From: DASXMX01 sp036794395
GTDB taxonomy: Bacteria; Planctomycetota; Phycisphaerae; Tepidisphaerales; Tepidisphaeraceae
DNA length: 18,445 nucleotides
Assembly: GCA_036794395.1 (NCBI GenBank)
Contig: DAIRGS010000137.1
Span: forward strand, 1 to 18,445
Reading direction: 5' to 3'
Below, piece by piece: positions 1-7,889 of this stretch. Both the position numbers and the translations under genes were made by a program. Position 1 is the first letter of the stretch, and each line of letters opens with the position of its first letter. Under the pieces are notes generated by a model, which did no database searches, was not told the DNA's origin, and was given only the letters and a program-made list of their open reading frames with translations.

Positions 1-55
1 ACAGCACGAGGGCGGCCACAACCAGTGTGCTGGGGTTTTGGAAAAGTTTTTTCAT
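1..55 (-). CDS. N-terminal start of an off-window exported protein (partial)
   Basis: Read on the minus strand, an ATG at 55-53 opens a frame that runs off the left edge after 18 codons: MKKLFQNPSTLVVAALVL. Two lysines followed by a hydrophobic run that reaches the edge are the n- and h-regions of a Sec signal peptide or a membrane anchor. The mature protein is outside the window, so no function can be given. No clear Shine-Dalgarno site precedes the ATG. The gene would be divergent from the lipoprotein gene at 314. I see no convincing gene in 56-313; the plus-strand open frame across that stretch has no recognisable protein character. Confidence 0.5.
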   Translation of the reverse strand, partial: MKKLFQNPSTLVVAALVL

Positions 56-313
56 GGGTATGGAGATGGTAACACTCACCCGCGCGCCGTCCAATACAGT
101 ACGGCGCTTGAAAGGCAAATGCGTCCGGCTTGGTCGATGTTGGTTCGGAGTTTGAGAACGCAATCTTTCCGAAGCAAGCAGTCAGAACGATCGTCTTCAA
201 GCCGCGACCTGCGCCGGGAATGTGTCCGGGAGAATATTGGGCATGGCAAATGGCGGGGAACATGGCAAAGATATTCCATCGACGCTCGATGAAGAAGGTG
301 TTGGAGTGACGTG

Positions 314-1273
314 ATGAAGACTCCCGGGAATTGGAAGCGGCCTGTCTGGGTCATGGAAGTCGTAGTTTTGTTGTTGGCGGGTGGGTGTACGGCGCACATG
401 GCGCGGGTGAAGGCACCGGCACCCATGCCGAAATATCCCTGGTTTGAGGCGAAGAACGTTTGCGTCTTTCCCCTGGGGAACGGGCCGATGCCACAGACCG
501 CGGAGGCGCTGTCGGAGGCGATGGAGCGGGGATGGAGCCGTGCGATCAGTTTTCCGGATCCCAACGCGGTGGTCACGGTCGAGCGCGCAGCGTTTCCGTC
601 AATCGGGGCGCTGCGGGTGAACCTGTCGGATGGCCGGTTCAAGACAGACGCGGCAAATGCGGGCGAGATCGAGCTGAACAACCGTGTGGAGCGCGTGGTT
701 CGCGTGGGGATGCTGGAAATTCGCGCTGATCCGCTGTTGGTGCGGGACGCACGGATGCACCTGAATGTGACTGTACAAGGGGCGAAGATGGTTCTGGAGC
801 GGGACCGCATGGGCAGGCCGGTCATGATGCTTCAGGACGCGGGGGCAGGGACGCTGAGTCTTGAGGTGAGCGTTGCGGATTTGGAAGCGCTGATGCTTCA
901 CGATTCGCGGGAGTCGCTGGCGCGGTTTGGGGTGAACGTCGACGACGTGAGGCTGAATGTTGTGGCGGAGACGCCGCGGTCGGTCTGGGTAACACTGCAC
1001 ATGGCAATGGACGTGGGGTTCGTGCCGGCAGGGATTACGTTCAAGGTGCATTTGAGCGTGGATGACGCGATGAATGCGACGGTGACCGACATGGCATTGG
1101 ATGGGGACGAAGTATTGGGGCCGCTGATTGCGCTGTTCATGCGGCCGGCCATCGTGAAGCACAACAACGAGACCCGGCAACTGGTCCGCTTCCCGGGGGG
1201 AAAGATCAAGCTCCGTGACGTCGCGTATCGAGCCGGCGAATCGTTGCGAATGGATGCGGCGTTTGGAAGTTGA
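314..1273 (+). CDS. Putative lipoprotein of unknown function (about 319 aa)
   Basis: I do not recognise a named family. The ATG at 314 is preferred over the GTG at 311 because a GGAG sits at 303-306 with suitable spacing. The N-terminus has basic residues, a hydrophobic stretch and LLLAGGC, giving a likely lipid-modified Cys25. The -3 residue is Ala, so the lipobox is imperfect. The rest is soluble and alternates hydrophobic and polar residues, as in beta-rich lipid-binding or envelope proteins. The C-terminal half, with phrases such as GGKIKLRDVAYRAG, loosely recalls DUF2993/LmeA- or AsmA-like domains; that is only an impression. The product is probably a membrane-anchored envelope protein. 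The next gene starts 110 bases downstream on the same strand. Confidence 0.75.
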   Translation: MKTPGNWKRPVWVMEVVVLLLAGGCTAHMARVKAPAPMPKYPWFEAKNVCVFPLGNGPMPQTAEALSEAMERGWSRAISFPDPNAVVTVERAAFPSIGALRVNLSDGRFKTDAANAGEIELNNRVERVVRVGMLEIRADPLLVRDARMHLNVTVQGAKMVLERDRMGRPVMMLQDAGAGTLSLEVSVADLEALMLHDSRESLARFGVNVDDVRLNVVAETPRSVWVTLHMAMDVGFVPAGITFKVHLSVDDAMNATVTDMALDGDEVLGPLIALFMRPAIVKHNNETRQLVRFPGGKIKLRDVAYRAGESLRMDAAFGS

Positions 1274-1382
1274 GCGGACAAGCGGGCGTAACGGCAGGGT
1301 CCGGCGGAATGGTCCTTGGTACAATGCAAGCGTGGGCGGCATCGGGCCGGCCAGTGAGCGTTGGTGGGTTAAAGGTCGAACC

Positions 1383-2582
1383 ATGGCGATGTCGCGGCGG
1401 GAGCTGATTCGTTCGGCGGGGATGGTTGCGGGCACGGCGGTGCTGGGCTCGAGGACGGGAGGGTGCGCGCAAGGCATGGCGGCCGGGCAGCGATCTGGCC
1501 GGGCGGCGGGCAATTTGACGGATCTGCACGACATTCAGGATATTGAACGTGCGGCGAAGGCCGTGATGTCGCCGATGGTGTGGGAGTATGTTTCGGGAGG
1601 CGCGGCCGACGAGATCACGCTGCGGTGGAATCACGAGGCGTATGAACACATTCGCCTGAAACCGCGCGCCCTCGTCGATGAGTCGCGGCTGGATACCCGT
1701 GTGCGGCTGCTGGGGCGCGAGTTGGGATTCCCGATCCTGCTGGCTCCGACCGCCTATCAAAAACTCTCACACCCTGACGGCGAACTGGCGACGGCCAGGG
1801 GCGCCGGCGCCGCGGGGGCGACGATGGTGGTCAGCACGATGTCGAACGTAACGTTGGAAGAAGTGGCGGCGGCGGCGACGGGGCCTGTGTGGTTCCAACT
1901 CTACGTGCAGCCGGACCGTGAGCTGACGCGACAGCTCGTGGGGCGCGCCGAAGCCGCGGGGTATCAGGCGCTGGTCGTCACCGTGGACGCACCGGTGCTC
2001 GGCCCGCGTTACCGGGAGCTGCGGGCGAACTTTGCGCTTCCGCCGGGGCTGGAGCGCGCCAACCTCCGCGGTCATGCCGCGGCCAGCAGCGGTTATCACC
2101 CGAGCGAGCAGAGCATTTTCAGCGCGACGCTCGACCCGACGCTCACGTGGAAGGACATCGATTGGTTCCGCTCGATCACCCGGCTGCCCATCCTGCTCAA
2201 GGGCATCCAGAATTCCGCCGACGCCGATCGCGCGGTCAGTGCCGGGGTCGCGGGCATCATCGTGTCGAACCACGGGGCGCGCGATCTGGATACGGCTCCG
2301 GCGACGATCGACGAGCTGCCGGAGGTCGTGGCGAAGGTGGGGGGGAGGGTGCCGGTGCTGATTGATGGTGGGATTCGCCGGGGAACGGATGTGTTGAAGG
2401 CGATTGCCTTGGGGGCGACGGCTGTGCTGATTGGGCGGCCGTACGTGTTTGGGTTGGCGGTGGATGGGGCGCGGGGTGTGACGCGCGTGGTTAACATCCT
2501 TCGCCGGGAATTCGAGATTGCGATGGCGCTGTGTGGGCGGGCTTCGATCGGGGATATTGATGGGTCGGTGATTTGGGGGTGA
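1383..2582 (+). CDS. Tat-exported FMN-dependent alpha-hydroxy-acid dehydrogenase/oxidase
   Basis: This is a 399-aa member of the glycolate oxidase / lactate dehydrogenase / lactate monooxygenase flavoprotein family, which oxidises 2-hydroxy acids to 2-oxo acids with FMN in a TIM barrel. Visible family features are: WEYVSGG with the substrate Tyr near 69, QLYV near 172-175, the LKGI lysine near 273, the active-site signature SNHGARDLD (His297, Arg300; the usual form is SNHGGRQLD), and the FMN-phosphate segment VLIDGGIRRGTD near 325-336. The open frame extends upstream to 1215, but that part overlaps the preceding gene. The ATG at 1383 gives a clean N-terminus with a twin-arginine motif, SRREL, then a hydrophobic segment, so the enzyme is probably exported folded with its cofactor. 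The exact substrate cannot be read from sequence. Confidence 0.92.
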   Translation: MAMSRRELIRSAGMVAGTAVLGSRTGGCAQGMAAGQRSGRAAGNLTDLHDIQDIERAAKAVMSPMVWEYVSGGAADEITLRWNHEAYEHIRLKPRALVDESRLDTRVRLLGRELGFPILLAPTAYQKLSHPDGELATARGAGAAGATMVVSTMSNVTLEEVAAAATGPVWFQLYVQPDRELTRQLVGRAEAAGYQALVVTVDAPVLGPRYRELRANFALPPGLERANLRGHAAASSGYHPSEQSIFSATLDPTLTWKDIDWFRSITRLPILLKGIQNSADADRAVSAGVAGIIVSNHGARDLDTAPATIDELPEVVAKVGGRVPVLIDGGIRRGTDVLKAIALGATAVLIGRPYVFGLAVDGARGVTRVVNILRREFEIAMALCGRASIGDIDGSVIWG

Positions 2583-2679
2583 GGGCGGCAGCAAATGCAA
2601 TGATGCGGGGGTGGTGTTTCTCCCCGTCGGGACTTCGATGGACTGGACTGGACTGGAGTCGAGGACGTCAAAAAATGTG

Positions 2680-2734
2680 AAAAAGGTGGATGTCACCTTT
2701 ACAGCCTTTTACAGCCTTTCACCTTTACAGCCTT
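2680..2734. repeat. Short palindrome with attached AAAGG-type tandem repeat (copy 1)
   Basis: A perfect 7-bp inverted repeat, AAAGGTG (2682-2688) and CACCTTT (2694-2700) with loop GATGT, is followed by three CCTTTACAG-like units and one CACCTTT unit to 2734. A related arrangement with the same core occurs at 8239-8282. Just before it, at 2641-2655, GACTG is repeated three times. The 2583-2724 interval has no gene I can support. Confidence 0.6.
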
Positions 2735-2946
2735 TTGATGCCGCGGAGCAAAAGGATTTGCAGTTCGTATTCGAGCTTGCTTTTCACGAGCCTCCAATTG
2801 TGAACTCTGATCAAGTAATGACGACGTTGAAGCGATGCCGTGACGTCGTGGACAACGCTATTCAGCAGCTCGCGCCATTTCTTTAGGGCAAGCAACTCCC
2901 GCTTCCCCGTCTCTACCGACAAATGTCGCGCAATGTAGGCTTGCAC
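2725..2946 (-). CDS. Short hypothetical ORF downstream of and in frame with the nuclease-like gene
   Basis: This 73-codon minus-strand frame opens with GTG and is rich in charged helical residues (RELLALKKWRELLNSVVHD). It is unrecognised. Its reading frame is the same as that of the 157-aa gene at 3001-3474 and is separated from it only by the TGA at 3003-3001 and about 18 open codons (PRPAQEAPRKPRQIVNSV lies in this bridge). It could be a separate small gene, a detached C-terminal domain created by a nonsense mutation, or chance. Its 3' end runs into the AAAGG-type repeat, so the true C-terminus may have been altered. Confidence 0.3.
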   Translation of the reverse strand: MQAYIARHLSVETGKRELLALKKWRELLNSVVHDVTASLQRRHYLIRVHNWRLVKSKLEYELQILLLRGIKRL

Positions 2947-3000
2947 GGAATTGACGATCTGGCGCGGTTTTCGGGGTGCTTCTTGTGCAGGGCGGGGGGA

Positions 3001-3474
3001 TCATTGAGCAGTCATCGCCCCGTTGGTCTGGCAGGTGGGCGTCGGGATCGTTTCGTTGACGCGCCCAATCCGATAGGGTTTAAGCAAATCCAGCATCTTG
3101 ACGCTCACGCCGGGGTACGAATAGCCGCCGCGAAGTGCCCACGAATCGGTGCCTTCAATATCAGGCAGCACCTTGGCCAAAAGTTCGTCGTGAGGGTACA
3201 GGTACCAGTCGCCCGCCTCAGACCGAAAAGCCATGTGGATATTTTTGTGGCGATACTTCTGCTGGAAGTCGAGTCGCCCCTTCAACTGAACCTTAAGGAA
3301 GGTTTCCCCGTCAATGTGCTGCGCGATGAAATCGGCACCTTGCCAGTCGTCATTGAGCCTCATCGTCATGAAGCCGTAATCCGCCAGCAGCGCCGAGATT
3401 TTTAGGAAATTGTAGTTTTCCCTCTGGCGGGAGTTCAGGTCGCAGTAACGGATTGTTCCAAGTGGGACGGGCAT
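3001..3474 (-). CDS. PD-(D/E)XK nuclease-like protein of unknown role (157 aa)
   Basis: The N-terminal helix (LNSRQRENYNFLKISALLADYGF, about residues 13-35) is followed by a compact alpha/beta core with D48 in QGADF and Q63-x-K65 in KVQLKG. That D...QxK arrangement is a common variant of the PD-(D/E)XK metal-dependent nuclease core. An aromatic strand and YPHDEL follow at about 89-97. I recall similar short stand-alone proteins annotated only as hypothetical, so the nuclease fold is inferred and the biological role (defence, repair or other) is unknown. A small upstream open frame ends 12 bases before the ATG, suggesting a short operon. The stop is TGA, with the frame continuing open downstream to 2725. 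Confidence 0.75.
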   Translation of the reverse strand: MPVPLGTIRYCDLNSRQRENYNFLKISALLADYGFMTMRLNDDWQGADFIAQHIDGETFLKVQLKGRLDFQQKYRHKNIHMAFRSEAGDWYLYPHDELLAKVLPDIEGTDSWALRGGYSYPGVSVKMLDLLKPYRIGRVNETIPTPTCQTNGAMTAQ

Positions 3475-3486
3475 AGGCAGATTGTC

Positions 3487-3612
3487 TCACGCTGTCAGTC
3501 GCGCCGCAAATTCCGGCTGAATCCCCAACTCGTAAACCGGCGGGAGAAGAAGGACGTCGCCACATTCGAGCGCTGCAACCAGCAGCAAACTCGCATCGTT
3601 TTTTGATCGCAC
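3487..3612 (-). CDS. Possible small ORF upstream of the nuclease-like gene (41 aa)
   Basis: A GTG at 3612 opens a frame translating to a protein with ASLLLVAALECGDVLLLPP and ending ELGIQPEFAARLTA before a TGA at 3489-3487. It ends 12 bases before the nuclease-like ATG at 3474, as an operon partner would. It also lies against the divergent tlpA-like gene at 3642, and the frame stays open beyond the GTG into that gene, so the start is uncertain. I do not recognise a family. The composition looks protein-like rather than random, but the length makes this a weak call. Confidence 0.3.
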   Translation of the reverse strand: MRSKNDASLLLVAALECGDVLLLPPVYELGIQPEFAARLTA

Positions 3613-3641
3613 TTGGCCAATCCGGTGGTTAGCATGGCCGC

Positions 3642-4244
3642 ATGCGAAGCAAAACCACGATGCAGCGGCGAGGCACGTTCGTGTTCACATCTCTTCTCGG
3701 CGTTGCCGCGGTTGCGGCGATCGCTCTTGGAGGAGCAGGGGTTGATCCTGCGCCGATCGCGCCGCATCTGGCGGCGCCGCCAGCCGTGGACACGATGACG
3801 CTGATGGGCAAGCCGGCGCCGGAGTTTTCGCTGCCGACGCTGGATAATAAGGAGGTGAAGCTGGCTGGTCAGAAGGGGAAGGTGGTGATGCTGGATTTCT
3901 GGGCGACGTGGTGCCCGCCGTGCCGGGCTTCGCTGCCGCACGTGCAGAAGATCGCGGCGGACGAGCAGCGGCTCAAGAAGGGGCTGGTCGTCTGGGTCAT
4001 CGACGACAAGGAGGACGCGCCGGTCGTGGAAAGCTTCCTCAAGGAGAACAAGTACACCTTTACCGTTCCGATGGACAAGGGCGGGGAGGTGCTGGGTAAG
4101 TACCTGGTGCGCGGGATTCCGACGACGGTGGTCATTGGGCGCGATGGGGTGATCCGGAAGGTATTCATTGGGTACGGCGCGGACACGGGCAAGGCGGTGG
4201 ATGAGGCCGTGGATGCGGCGCTGGGGGAGGCCGAGGTGAAGTAG
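3642..4244 (+). CDS. TlpA/ResA-type thiol-disulfide oxidoreductase
   Basis: This 200-aa protein has an N-terminal hydrophobic segment at about 12-33 (signal peptide or anchor) followed by a thioredoxin fold. The domain starts at GKPAPEFSLPTLDNKEV, has the redox-active WCPPC at 90-94, and the cis-proline loop GIPTT with Pro160. These are diagnostic for the periplasmic AhpC/TSA-Redoxin-like TlpA family, which reduces or shuffles disulfides in exported proteins such as apocytochromes c. The acidic DDKEDAPV insert follows the second beta strand at the place expected in TlpA proteins. The ATG at 3642 is used; an ATG at 3660 would also keep the signal. No cytochrome-maturation genes are adjacent, so the partner is unknown. 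Confidence 0.9.
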   Translation: MRSKTTMQRRGTFVFTSLLGVAAVAAIALGGAGVDPAPIAPHLAAPPAVDTMTLMGKPAPEFSLPTLDNKEVKLAGQKGKVVMLDFWATWCPPCRASLPHVQKIAADEQRLKKGLVVWVIDDKEDAPVVESFLKENKYTFTVPMDKGGEVLGKYLVRGIPTTVVIGRDGVIRKVFIGYGADTGKAVDEAVDAALGEAEVK

Positions 4245-4408
4245 AGGGGTTTCGGGGGCGTGGGTGTTTGGGATGGTGCGGATTGAGGGTGGGGAGAGCA
4301 GCGCGGCGAGATCCGGGGCGGCGCTGCGCGGGGTACCGCTGACTTTGAAACTGGCGTGGGGGGTTATTTGGCGCGGTGTTCTGCGGACGCTCCAGCGAGC
4401 AAAAACGT

Positions 4409-5257
4409 CTACGTTAGCATGTAATCGAGAAAGCCTCGATCCAGTCGGCCGGCGTTGTAGTCCGCCCTGCGGACGAAATACTGCACGTAATCGGCGTCTC
4501 CAAACGACGGCTGGCACACGTAAGTGCTGCTGGTGTCGGGAACACCCGCGAGCCAGCTACAATCGCGGTCGAATTGCAGTAGCAACATCCATTCTTTGCA
4601 GTCCCGCAGCGAGCGCCTCAAGTCGGGGTTGAAAAGCGTTGGCGAGCCGAGCAACGTTACCTCGTGACGGGTCCGCGCCAGATCCTCGATGTTTGACATC
4701 AACTCGAAGTACGTGTCTCGATACTCCGCCCGGTCACCCTCAGGTAGAGGGGAATCCACCGCATGCGAGTCGGGCAGGCAGAGGTGGTGGTCAGCGGGAC
4801 ACACTGTCACGGCGTGGCAGTGTGTCCATGTCTCTGCATTGGGCGCAGGTTCGAGGTCGTGGCGAATTAACTTGTTGGCCTCGCCTTCAAATTGCAGCGC
4901 CACCACTCCCGGTTCATCCCCTGCCAGGCCGCGCGCGGTTCCGTCCACATCCAGGAATAGACAGAGCCATCCGCGATTCGGAAGGTGTTTGACGACGGGA
5001 TGATGTCGCTTGATTGGAAGATCGCCGAAGTTGAGTTGGGCCAGAAGTAATAAGGGCCGTCCATCGACCTTGGGCCAATCCACGCCCGCAGGCAAATCGG
5101 CCGGTCCGCCAAAGCGGGAGGCTCCGAGGGGCAGGCCGCGCGGTATCCACGGGTAACTTGAGAACCCGATGCGGGGAAGTAATGCCGCGATCAGGTTCTC
5201 TTTTGATACCGGCAATGACAGATCGCTCGATCGAATCAGATCCTCGGCCTCTTGCAT
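4409..5257 (-). CDS. DUF1963 (YwqG-like) family protein
   Basis: This 282-aa soluble protein has the landmarks of the DUF1963/YwqG family: SRFGGPADLPAG (near 48-59) followed by WPKVDGRPLLLLAQLNF (61-77), a LGSPTLFNPD loop where the family usually has LGGYP, WMLLLQFD, and a terminal YFVRRADYNAGRLD. Length and order of motifs agree with a complete member. The biochemical function of the family is not established; members often occur beside polymorphic-toxin or conflict loci. It converges with the tlpA-like gene across 164 bases in which I see no terminator. A TATAGT hexamer at 5294-5299 on the minus strand could be its -10 element, without a good -35. Confidence 0.85.
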   Translation of the reverse strand: MQEAEDLIRSSDLSLPVSKENLIAALLPRIGFSSYPWIPRGLPLGASRFGGPADLPAGVDWPKVDGRPLLLLAQLNFGDLPIKRHHPVVKHLPNRGWLCLFLDVDGTARGLAGDEPGVVALQFEGEANKLIRHDLEPAPNAETWTHCHAVTVCPADHHLCLPDSHAVDSPLPEGDRAEYRDTYFELMSNIEDLARTRHEVTLLGSPTLFNPDLRRSLRDCKEWMLLLQFDRDCSWLAGVPDTSSTYVCQPSFGDADYVQYFVRRADYNAGRLDRGFLDYMLT

Positions 5258-5812
5258 CAGCTATTGCCCTCTGACCCCGCGGAATAGCGTAACACTATAC
5301 GGGTTGCGAGATGGGGAGGCATTGTGGCGGAGGTGGGGAGGACTTGAGAGTGGGGGAGTGAGTGAGGGGGTGAGGGGCGACGCGGGGGCTTTACGCCTGT
5401 CATTGCCCACAAGTGATCTGGGCTGTGGAAATCGCTCGAAAGAACCCCCTCCCTACCCACTCGCGGGCAGTCGCCAATTCCGCTCGCTTCCCCCGGCGTA
5501 CCCAACATTTTGCACGGATGAATTAACCCTTGGCGCAAAAAGAAGTTCGCCTTCACAATTGCCTTTTGTTCATCGTGTGGCGGCGTGGACCGCCGCCAAG
5601 CTCGTTCTCAACGGACTGCGAATCTGTCGAAATAAAGGACTTACGCTATAAATGAAAAATGTTGGGCGTACCGGTGGAGGGAGGAAATCACGGCATTTTA
5701 TGGGGCGGACGCGTTGTGGGTAATGACAAGCGGAGAGTACCCGAGGGAGGGAAGAAGGAGCAGCCGCGGGGACTTCAATGCTGCCCGGAGGCGCTGATCT
5801 CGGTGAGTGCGT
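5258..5812. other. Gene-free interval before the tRNA
   Basis: No open frame here looks like a real protein. The left part (5330-5390) is a G-rich purine run made of repeated GGGGGAGTGAGTG-like steps. A perfect 7-bp GC hairpin lies at 5579-5597 (GGCGGCG, loop TGGAC, CGCCGCC); it has no T-run, so it is not an obvious terminator. Soon after, 5611-5627 can fold as an isolated anticodon-arm-like stem (ACGGA/TCTGT). Confidence 0.5.
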
Positions 5813-5841
5813 TTGATGCCTGGGGGATCGGGTCGTATGCT
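5813..5841 (+). promoter_or_regulatory. Candidate sigma-70-type promoter of the tRNA gene
   Basis: TTGATG at 5813-5818 and TATGCT at 5836-5841 each match the consensus hexamers at four of six positions and are separated by exactly 17 bases. Transcription would start a few bases before the tRNA 5' end at 5857, which is the expected geometry. Confidence 0.4.
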
Positions 5842-5856
5842 CATGAGCGCACCGGC

Positions 5857-5929
<73 letters not shown>

Positions 5930-5988
5930 ATTCATTTTTGGCCTAAAATTGGCCTTTCTCGCTTCATGTGGTAGGTTGATTAAGTCGA

Positions 5989-6023
5989 TACGACAACCGT
6001 TACGACAACCAAAGCGGTTGTCG
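5989..6023. promoter_or_regulatory. Direct and inverted repeats upstream of the integrase (candidate arm or operator site)
   Basis: TACGACAACC occurs at 5989-5998 and again at 6001-6010, and its core is inverted as GGTTGTCG at 6016-6023. The second and third copies form an 8-bp hairpin with loop AAAGC. The cluster lies between the tRNA and the integrase start at 6038. Such repeats next to integrase genes are typically arm-type integrase or excisionase binding sites or autoregulatory operators; which one applies here is inference. Confidence 0.5.
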
Positions 6024-6037
6024 AAGCCATGTAGCCA

Positions 6038-7342
6038 ATGCGTCGCACCAAGAAGCCCGAGAAGCCCTATCCCGATTTCCCACTCACCCCTCACCCTAAC
6101 GGCCAGTGGGTGAAGAAGGTCAAGGGCGATCTGTTCTACTTCGGGCGATGGAAGGAGGACCGCGACGGCAAGAAAGCCATCGCCGAATGGCTGTCTCGGA
6201 AAGACGCGATCTACGCCGGCCTCGACAACCTCCGCGTCGCCGCCGTCACGTCCGACATGACGGTGGGCCAGTTGCAGGCGGCATTCCTCGAAGCGAAACG
6301 AGCGGCCATGCTCGCCAAAGGCCTTTCGCCGGCCACCTACGACGACTACCTCACCGAACTACAAGCGTTCACCCATTCCACCGGCACGGATGCGAAGGTT
6401 TCGGCGCTCCGCCCCGAGCATTTCGCCAAGTATGCCGGGAACCTCATCGGCGTTCGGAAGCTCGGCCCACACGCTCGCAAGCGTACCATCGCTTACGTTA
6501 AGGCGATGCTGAATTGGGGAGCAAGCAACGGCTATTACCCCGCTCCGACCTATGGCGCTGGTTTCACTGCCCCCGATACCCGGCCCGATGCAATGCGACA
6601 GGCCAAGGCGCGCGAGGGCAAGAAAGACCACTCGAAGCGGATCGTAACGGGCGACGAGGTTCACAAGCTGGTCGAGGGGGCCAACCCACAGCTTGGCGCG
6701 ATCATCCTTCTCGGCGTCAATTGCGGGATGGGGCCGGCAGACATCGGCCGTCTTCGCTGGCGGGACATCAACCTTGAAACTGGCTTGCTGGACATGCCCC
6801 GAGGAAAGACCGGCTTTGAGCGTCGCGGCTACCTCTGGAAGCGAACTCGCAAGGCGCTGGCACACGTCGCCAAGATGAAGCACAACAAGGCGGCGCTGGA
6901 GAAGCATGGACAGGAATCGCTTGTGTTTCTGACGCGCACGGGCCGGCCGGTTTATCGCGAGGATGAGATCATCGAAGCCGGCGTCTCGGTCGGGGTGAGG
7001 ATTCACCAGAACGTCTCGCCCGAGTTTGGCAAATTGGCCAAGCGCCTCATCAAGCAAGGCGCTACGCTCGAAGGCGTGACTTACTACCGCCTACGCCACA
7101 CCTTCAAGACGCTCGGTAAGAAGGCAAAAGATGGCGACGCGCTCGACCTAATGATGGGACATCGGAATAACACGACTGGCGAGGTTTACGACCACGAAGA
7201 AATCGAGTTCAAGCGGATCAAGCGCGTTGCCAAGGTGGTCTATCGACAGCTTTGGCCGAAGCCGAAACGCGTCAAGAAACCCGAGGAAGGTACGCCGAGA
7301 ACGATGATGCGGCTGGTTGGCGGCGACGGCGAGGCGGCGTAG
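6038..7342 (+). CDS. Tyrosine site-specific integrase, variant active site
   Basis: This 434-aa protein catalyses integration or excision of a mobile element by strand exchange through a tyrosine. An N-terminal arm-binding-like part (1-70) precedes a SAM-like core-binding domain (about 74-165) and a catalytic domain (about 205-405). Visible catalytic residues are the beta-hairpin Lys257 (RGKTG), R351/R353-H354 in YYRLRHTF, H375 in MMGHR and the nucleophile Y384 in VYDH. The first catalytic arginine, normally in a TGxR motif, falls in NCGMGPAD (228-235), where Gly232 stands in its place. I recall this NCG-x-G-x-x-D form from planctomycete integrases, so it looks like a family trait, not decay. 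The frame is intact. Its position just after a tRNA marks an integration end. Confidence 0.9.
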   Translation: MRRTKKPEKPYPDFPLTPHPNGQWVKKVKGDLFYFGRWKEDRDGKKAIAEWLSRKDAIYAGLDNLRVAAVTSDMTVGQLQAAFLEAKRAAMLAKGLSPATYDDYLTELQAFTHSTGTDAKVSALRPEHFAKYAGNLIGVRKLGPHARKRTIAYVKAMLNWGASNGYYPAPTYGAGFTAPDTRPDAMRQAKAREGKKDHSKRIVTGDEVHKLVEGANPQLGAIILLGVNCGMGPADIGRLRWRDINLETGLLDMPRGKTGFERRGYLWKRTRKALAHVAKMKHNKAALEKHGQESLVFLTRTGRPVYREDEIIEAGVSVGVRIHQNVSPEFGKLAKRLIKQGATLEGVTYYRLRHTFKTLGKKAKDGDALDLMMGHRNNTTGEVYDHEEIEFKRIKRVAKVVYRQLWPKPKRVKKPEEGTPRTMMRLVGGDGEAA

Positions 7343-7889
7343 GCGCGGTTGTCACCGGCGCGCCAGGAGGCCCTTCGGCAGGGGTCTTGGCACACCGTCG
7401 AACAGAAAGGCGCTTGTTTTTAAGCCTTTTTCCCAGCGAGGCATTGCCTTTCTGAGGCTTCAAGGCCGTCCGAACGCCGGACAAAACCGGCCGCGCAACG
7501 CGCACGCGCGCGAGGAAACCACGGCGCCGCACCGGCCCGAGCGAGAGCTCGGAGGCACTTTGAGCGCGCCCGGCCGGCTTGCCGACCCCGATCGAACAGG
7601 TTGGCTACAGGAGTCGTTTGCAAGCCACGGACAGAGGAACCTTGACGCGCGCGATTTCGGGGCTTACCGCCGCCATCCGTCCCACTACAAACGAAAAGAC
7701 CACGTATCCATCAATTTGAGTCGAGTCCCGCAATCGGCAGCCGTTGCCAAGGCCTAGTTGCCTCCTTGTCTGAACACCGGATCGCGACATGATCGACCAG
7801 GGCTGTTGCTCTGGGATTCGCCCGTATTTGGTAATAGCAATCCCTACGTTAACATGGGACCGTGAGTGATGGGGACACGCCAACCTATT
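7343..7889. other. Gene-free interval downstream of the integrase
   Basis: Several short open frames cross this stretch but none resembles a protein; I see no cargo gene. It contains a perfect 6-bp hairpin with a GAGA tetraloop at 7537-7552 and the possible terminator at 7405-7431. I looked for a repeat of the tRNA 3' end that could mark the other attachment site and did not find one here or farther right. Confidence 0.5.
7405..7431 (+). terminator. Possible intrinsic terminator of the integrase gene
   Basis: AAAGG-C-GCTT, a T-rich loop, then AAGC-CTTT form a bulged stem followed by T residues, about 65 bases after the integrase stop. The stem is weak for a GC-rich genome, so this is tentative. 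Confidence 0.25.

Noticed and set aside
38..292. 84-codon plus-strand open frame at the left end.
   Set aside because: Its composition (Arg/Ser-rich, no hydrophobic core) is typical of a chance frame, and it overlaps the signal-peptide start on the other strand.
599..1534. 311-codon minus-strand open frame across the lipoprotein gene.
   Set aside because: Pro/His/Arg-rich shadow; the plus frame has a signal peptide, a Shine-Dalgarno site and balanced composition.
3495..4517. 340-codon minus-strand open frame opposite the tlpA-like gene.
   Set aside because: It is antisense to a clear thioredoxin-fold gene and has the Arg/His/Pro-rich composition of a shadow frame in GC-rich DNA.
5611..5627. 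Anticodon-arm-like hairpin (ACGGA, loop CTGCGAA, TCTGT) that could come from a tRNA-Arg(GCG).
   Set aside because: No acceptor, D or T arm can be built around it, so it is not a tRNA gene; a decayed tRNA piece cannot be shown from this alone.
7317..7757. Open frames downstream of the integrase as possible island cargo or excisionase.
   Set aside because: None shows a helix-turn-helix or any recognisable fold; compositions are Arg/Ala-rich and unlike the real genes nearby.
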